The translations under genes and the position numbers were made by a program. Source: Oscillospiraceae bacterium (GTDB taxonomy: Bacteria; Bacillota; Clostridia; Oscillospirales; Ruminococcaceae). Taken from it: a DNA stretch of 6,195 nucleotides. The notes below the pieces were generated by a model. The model was given only the letters and a program-made list of their open reading frames with translations. It did no database searches and was not told the DNA's origin. This document shows, piece by piece, positions 5,436 through 6,195 of this stretch (positions are counted from its first letter, which is position 1; each line of letters starts with the position of its first letter). The stretch lies in contig JAEDMD010000123.1 in the NCBI GenBank assembly GCA_016303195.1, positions 1 to 6,195 on the forward strand. Reading direction: 5' to 3'.

Positions 5436-5482
5436 CAGCCGTGAGACATCGCTTTGCCGCTTTATATCAAGGAGGAAACAAA

Positions 5483-6195
5483 ATGCCGAAAGTTGGTATA
5501 TACTGCCGATTGTCCATCGAGGACAAAAACAAGACCGCCGATAATGACAGTCAGAGCATACAGAATCAGCGGTCTATGCTCCGTGATTACTGCCATGAAC
5601 GTGACTGGGAAATTTATGATATATACGTGGATGACGGTTACAGCGGCATTGACCGCTGCCGCCCTGAGTTTCTCCGCCTGCTGAGCGACTGCGAAAAGGG
5701 CAATATCAATATCGTTCTTTGCAAGGATCAGTCCAGATTTTCCCGTGATACGGTCATAATTGAACAGTACATCAATGACAGATTTCTCGAATGGGGAATC
5801 AGATTCATCGGAGTTGCCGACAATGCCGATTCCGAAAGCGAAAGTTACAGCACCATGAGGCTTTTCACAAGCGCCTACAATGAAATGTACGTCAAGGATA
5901 TTTCCGCAAAGATCCGCCGAACTCTCGCATATAAGCGTGAACAGGGACAGTTTATCGGCTCTTTTGCGCCCTATGGCTACAATATCGACCCGACCGACAA
6001 GCACCATCTTGTTATTGATGCGGAAACTGCTCCTGTGGTGAGAATGATATTCAATATGTATGTCAGCGGTGAGGGATACCGCAGGATAGTGCAGAAACTC
6101 AACGATGAGGGTATTGTCTCCCCTGCCGAATACAAGCGTCAGCACGGCTCAAAATACACCAACCGCTATGCCGAAAACAGCATTTCCAGAGGGCT
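5483..6195 (+). CDS. Large serine recombinase (site-specific integrase/transposase), 3' end beyond the window
   Basis: DNA recombinase that cuts and rejoins att sites through a serine nucleophile; the first 237 codons are present and the rest (families usually run about 450-560 residues) lies outside. The resolvase domain covers about residues 3-145: YCRLS with R9 and the nucleophile S11, DNDSQSIQNQR near 25-35, and the arginine-rich active-site block KDQSRFSRD at 81-89. The SAKIRR region starts the long E-helix. The 'Recombinase' DNA-binding domain begins near PYGY at 163-166, with VRMIFNMYVSGEGYRRI typical of the family. The start ATG has AAGGAGG with a 7-base spacer. It is on the strand opposite to all recognised genes to its left, which suggests an element boundary nearby, probably between 5057 and 5483 or beyond the right edge. 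It resembles clostridial integrative or Tn4451-type elements in class only; no att site could be proven. Confidence 0.93.
   Translation, partial: MPKVGIYCRLSIEDKNKTADNDSQSIQNQRSMLRDYCHERDWEIYDIYVDDGYSGIDRCRPEFLRLLSDCEKGNINIVLCKDQSRFSRDTVIIEQYINDRFLEWGIRFIGVADNADSESESYSTMRLFTSAYNEMYVKDISAKIRRTLAYKREQGQFIGSFAPYGYNIDPTDKHHLVIDAETAPVVRMIFNMYVSGEGYRRIVQKLNDEGIVSPAEYKRQHGSKYTNRYAENSISRG

Noticed and set aside
5264..5449. 61-codon hydrophobic minus-strand frame resembling a membrane peptide
   Set aside because: It lies opposite the lysine-rich small plus-strand frame, whose complement is naturally hydrophobic, and lacks a ribosome site.
5462..6145. 227-codon open frame on the minus strand opposite the recombinase
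   Set aside because: It is fully antisense to a gene with clear serine-recombinase motifs, has no family resemblance, and is explained by codon bias of the real gene.

Overview
The window reads as chromosomal DNA of a low- to mid-GC Firmicute. A Ruminococcus-like member of the Oscillospiraceae/Clostridia is my best guess. It rests on strong purine-rich Shine-Dalgarno sites, textbook sigma-A type promoters, a CwlD-type amidase remnant, a clostridial-style large serine recombinase and families of short GC-rich palindromic intergenic repeats. The assignment is inference; no rRNA or other marker gene is present.

Layout. From the left edge to about 5.06 kb all recognisable genes lie on the minus strand. 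(1) A two-gene operon, 1361 to 86: an ICMT/PEMT-type membrane methyltransferase followed by a maltose/galactoside O-acetyltransferase family enzyme. The ribosome site of the second gene overlaps the stop codon of the first. (2) A 225-bp structured element with terminal inverted repeats (1418-1642), MITE-like. (3) A complete CPSF/RNase J-type metallo-beta-lactamase/beta-CASP nuclease gene (3256 to 1658) with its own promoter. (4) A palindromic repeat that also supplies the terminator of the next gene, a 55-residue single-pass membrane protein (3685 to 3518) with a consensus promoter. (5) A cwlD-like N-acetylmuramoyl-L-alanine amidase (about 4454 to 3876) that keeps its catalytic residues but has lost its start codon, signal peptide and the 'DPG' of the DPGHGG motif. 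A fragment of the same MITE-like element sits exactly at its broken end. (6) A second palindromic repeat, then an unrecognised 130-residue cysteine-rich acidic protein (5056 to 4664) with a near-perfect promoter, lying between two direct copies of an 80-90-bp repeat.

From about 5.3 kb the strand switches. A small 43-codon frame with ACG where ATG would be expected, behind a strong Shine-Dalgarno, precedes a large serine recombinase that runs off the right edge. This may be the start of an integrated mobile element.

The genes do not form one pathway. The region looks like ordinary housekeeping and accessory genes separated by repeat-rich intergenic DNA, with repeat-associated rearrangement (truncated cwlD, duplicated repeat) next to a recombinase gene. 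I see no convincing new multi-gene system. The most informative signals are the decapitated cwlD, the repeat families and the small ACG-start frame.
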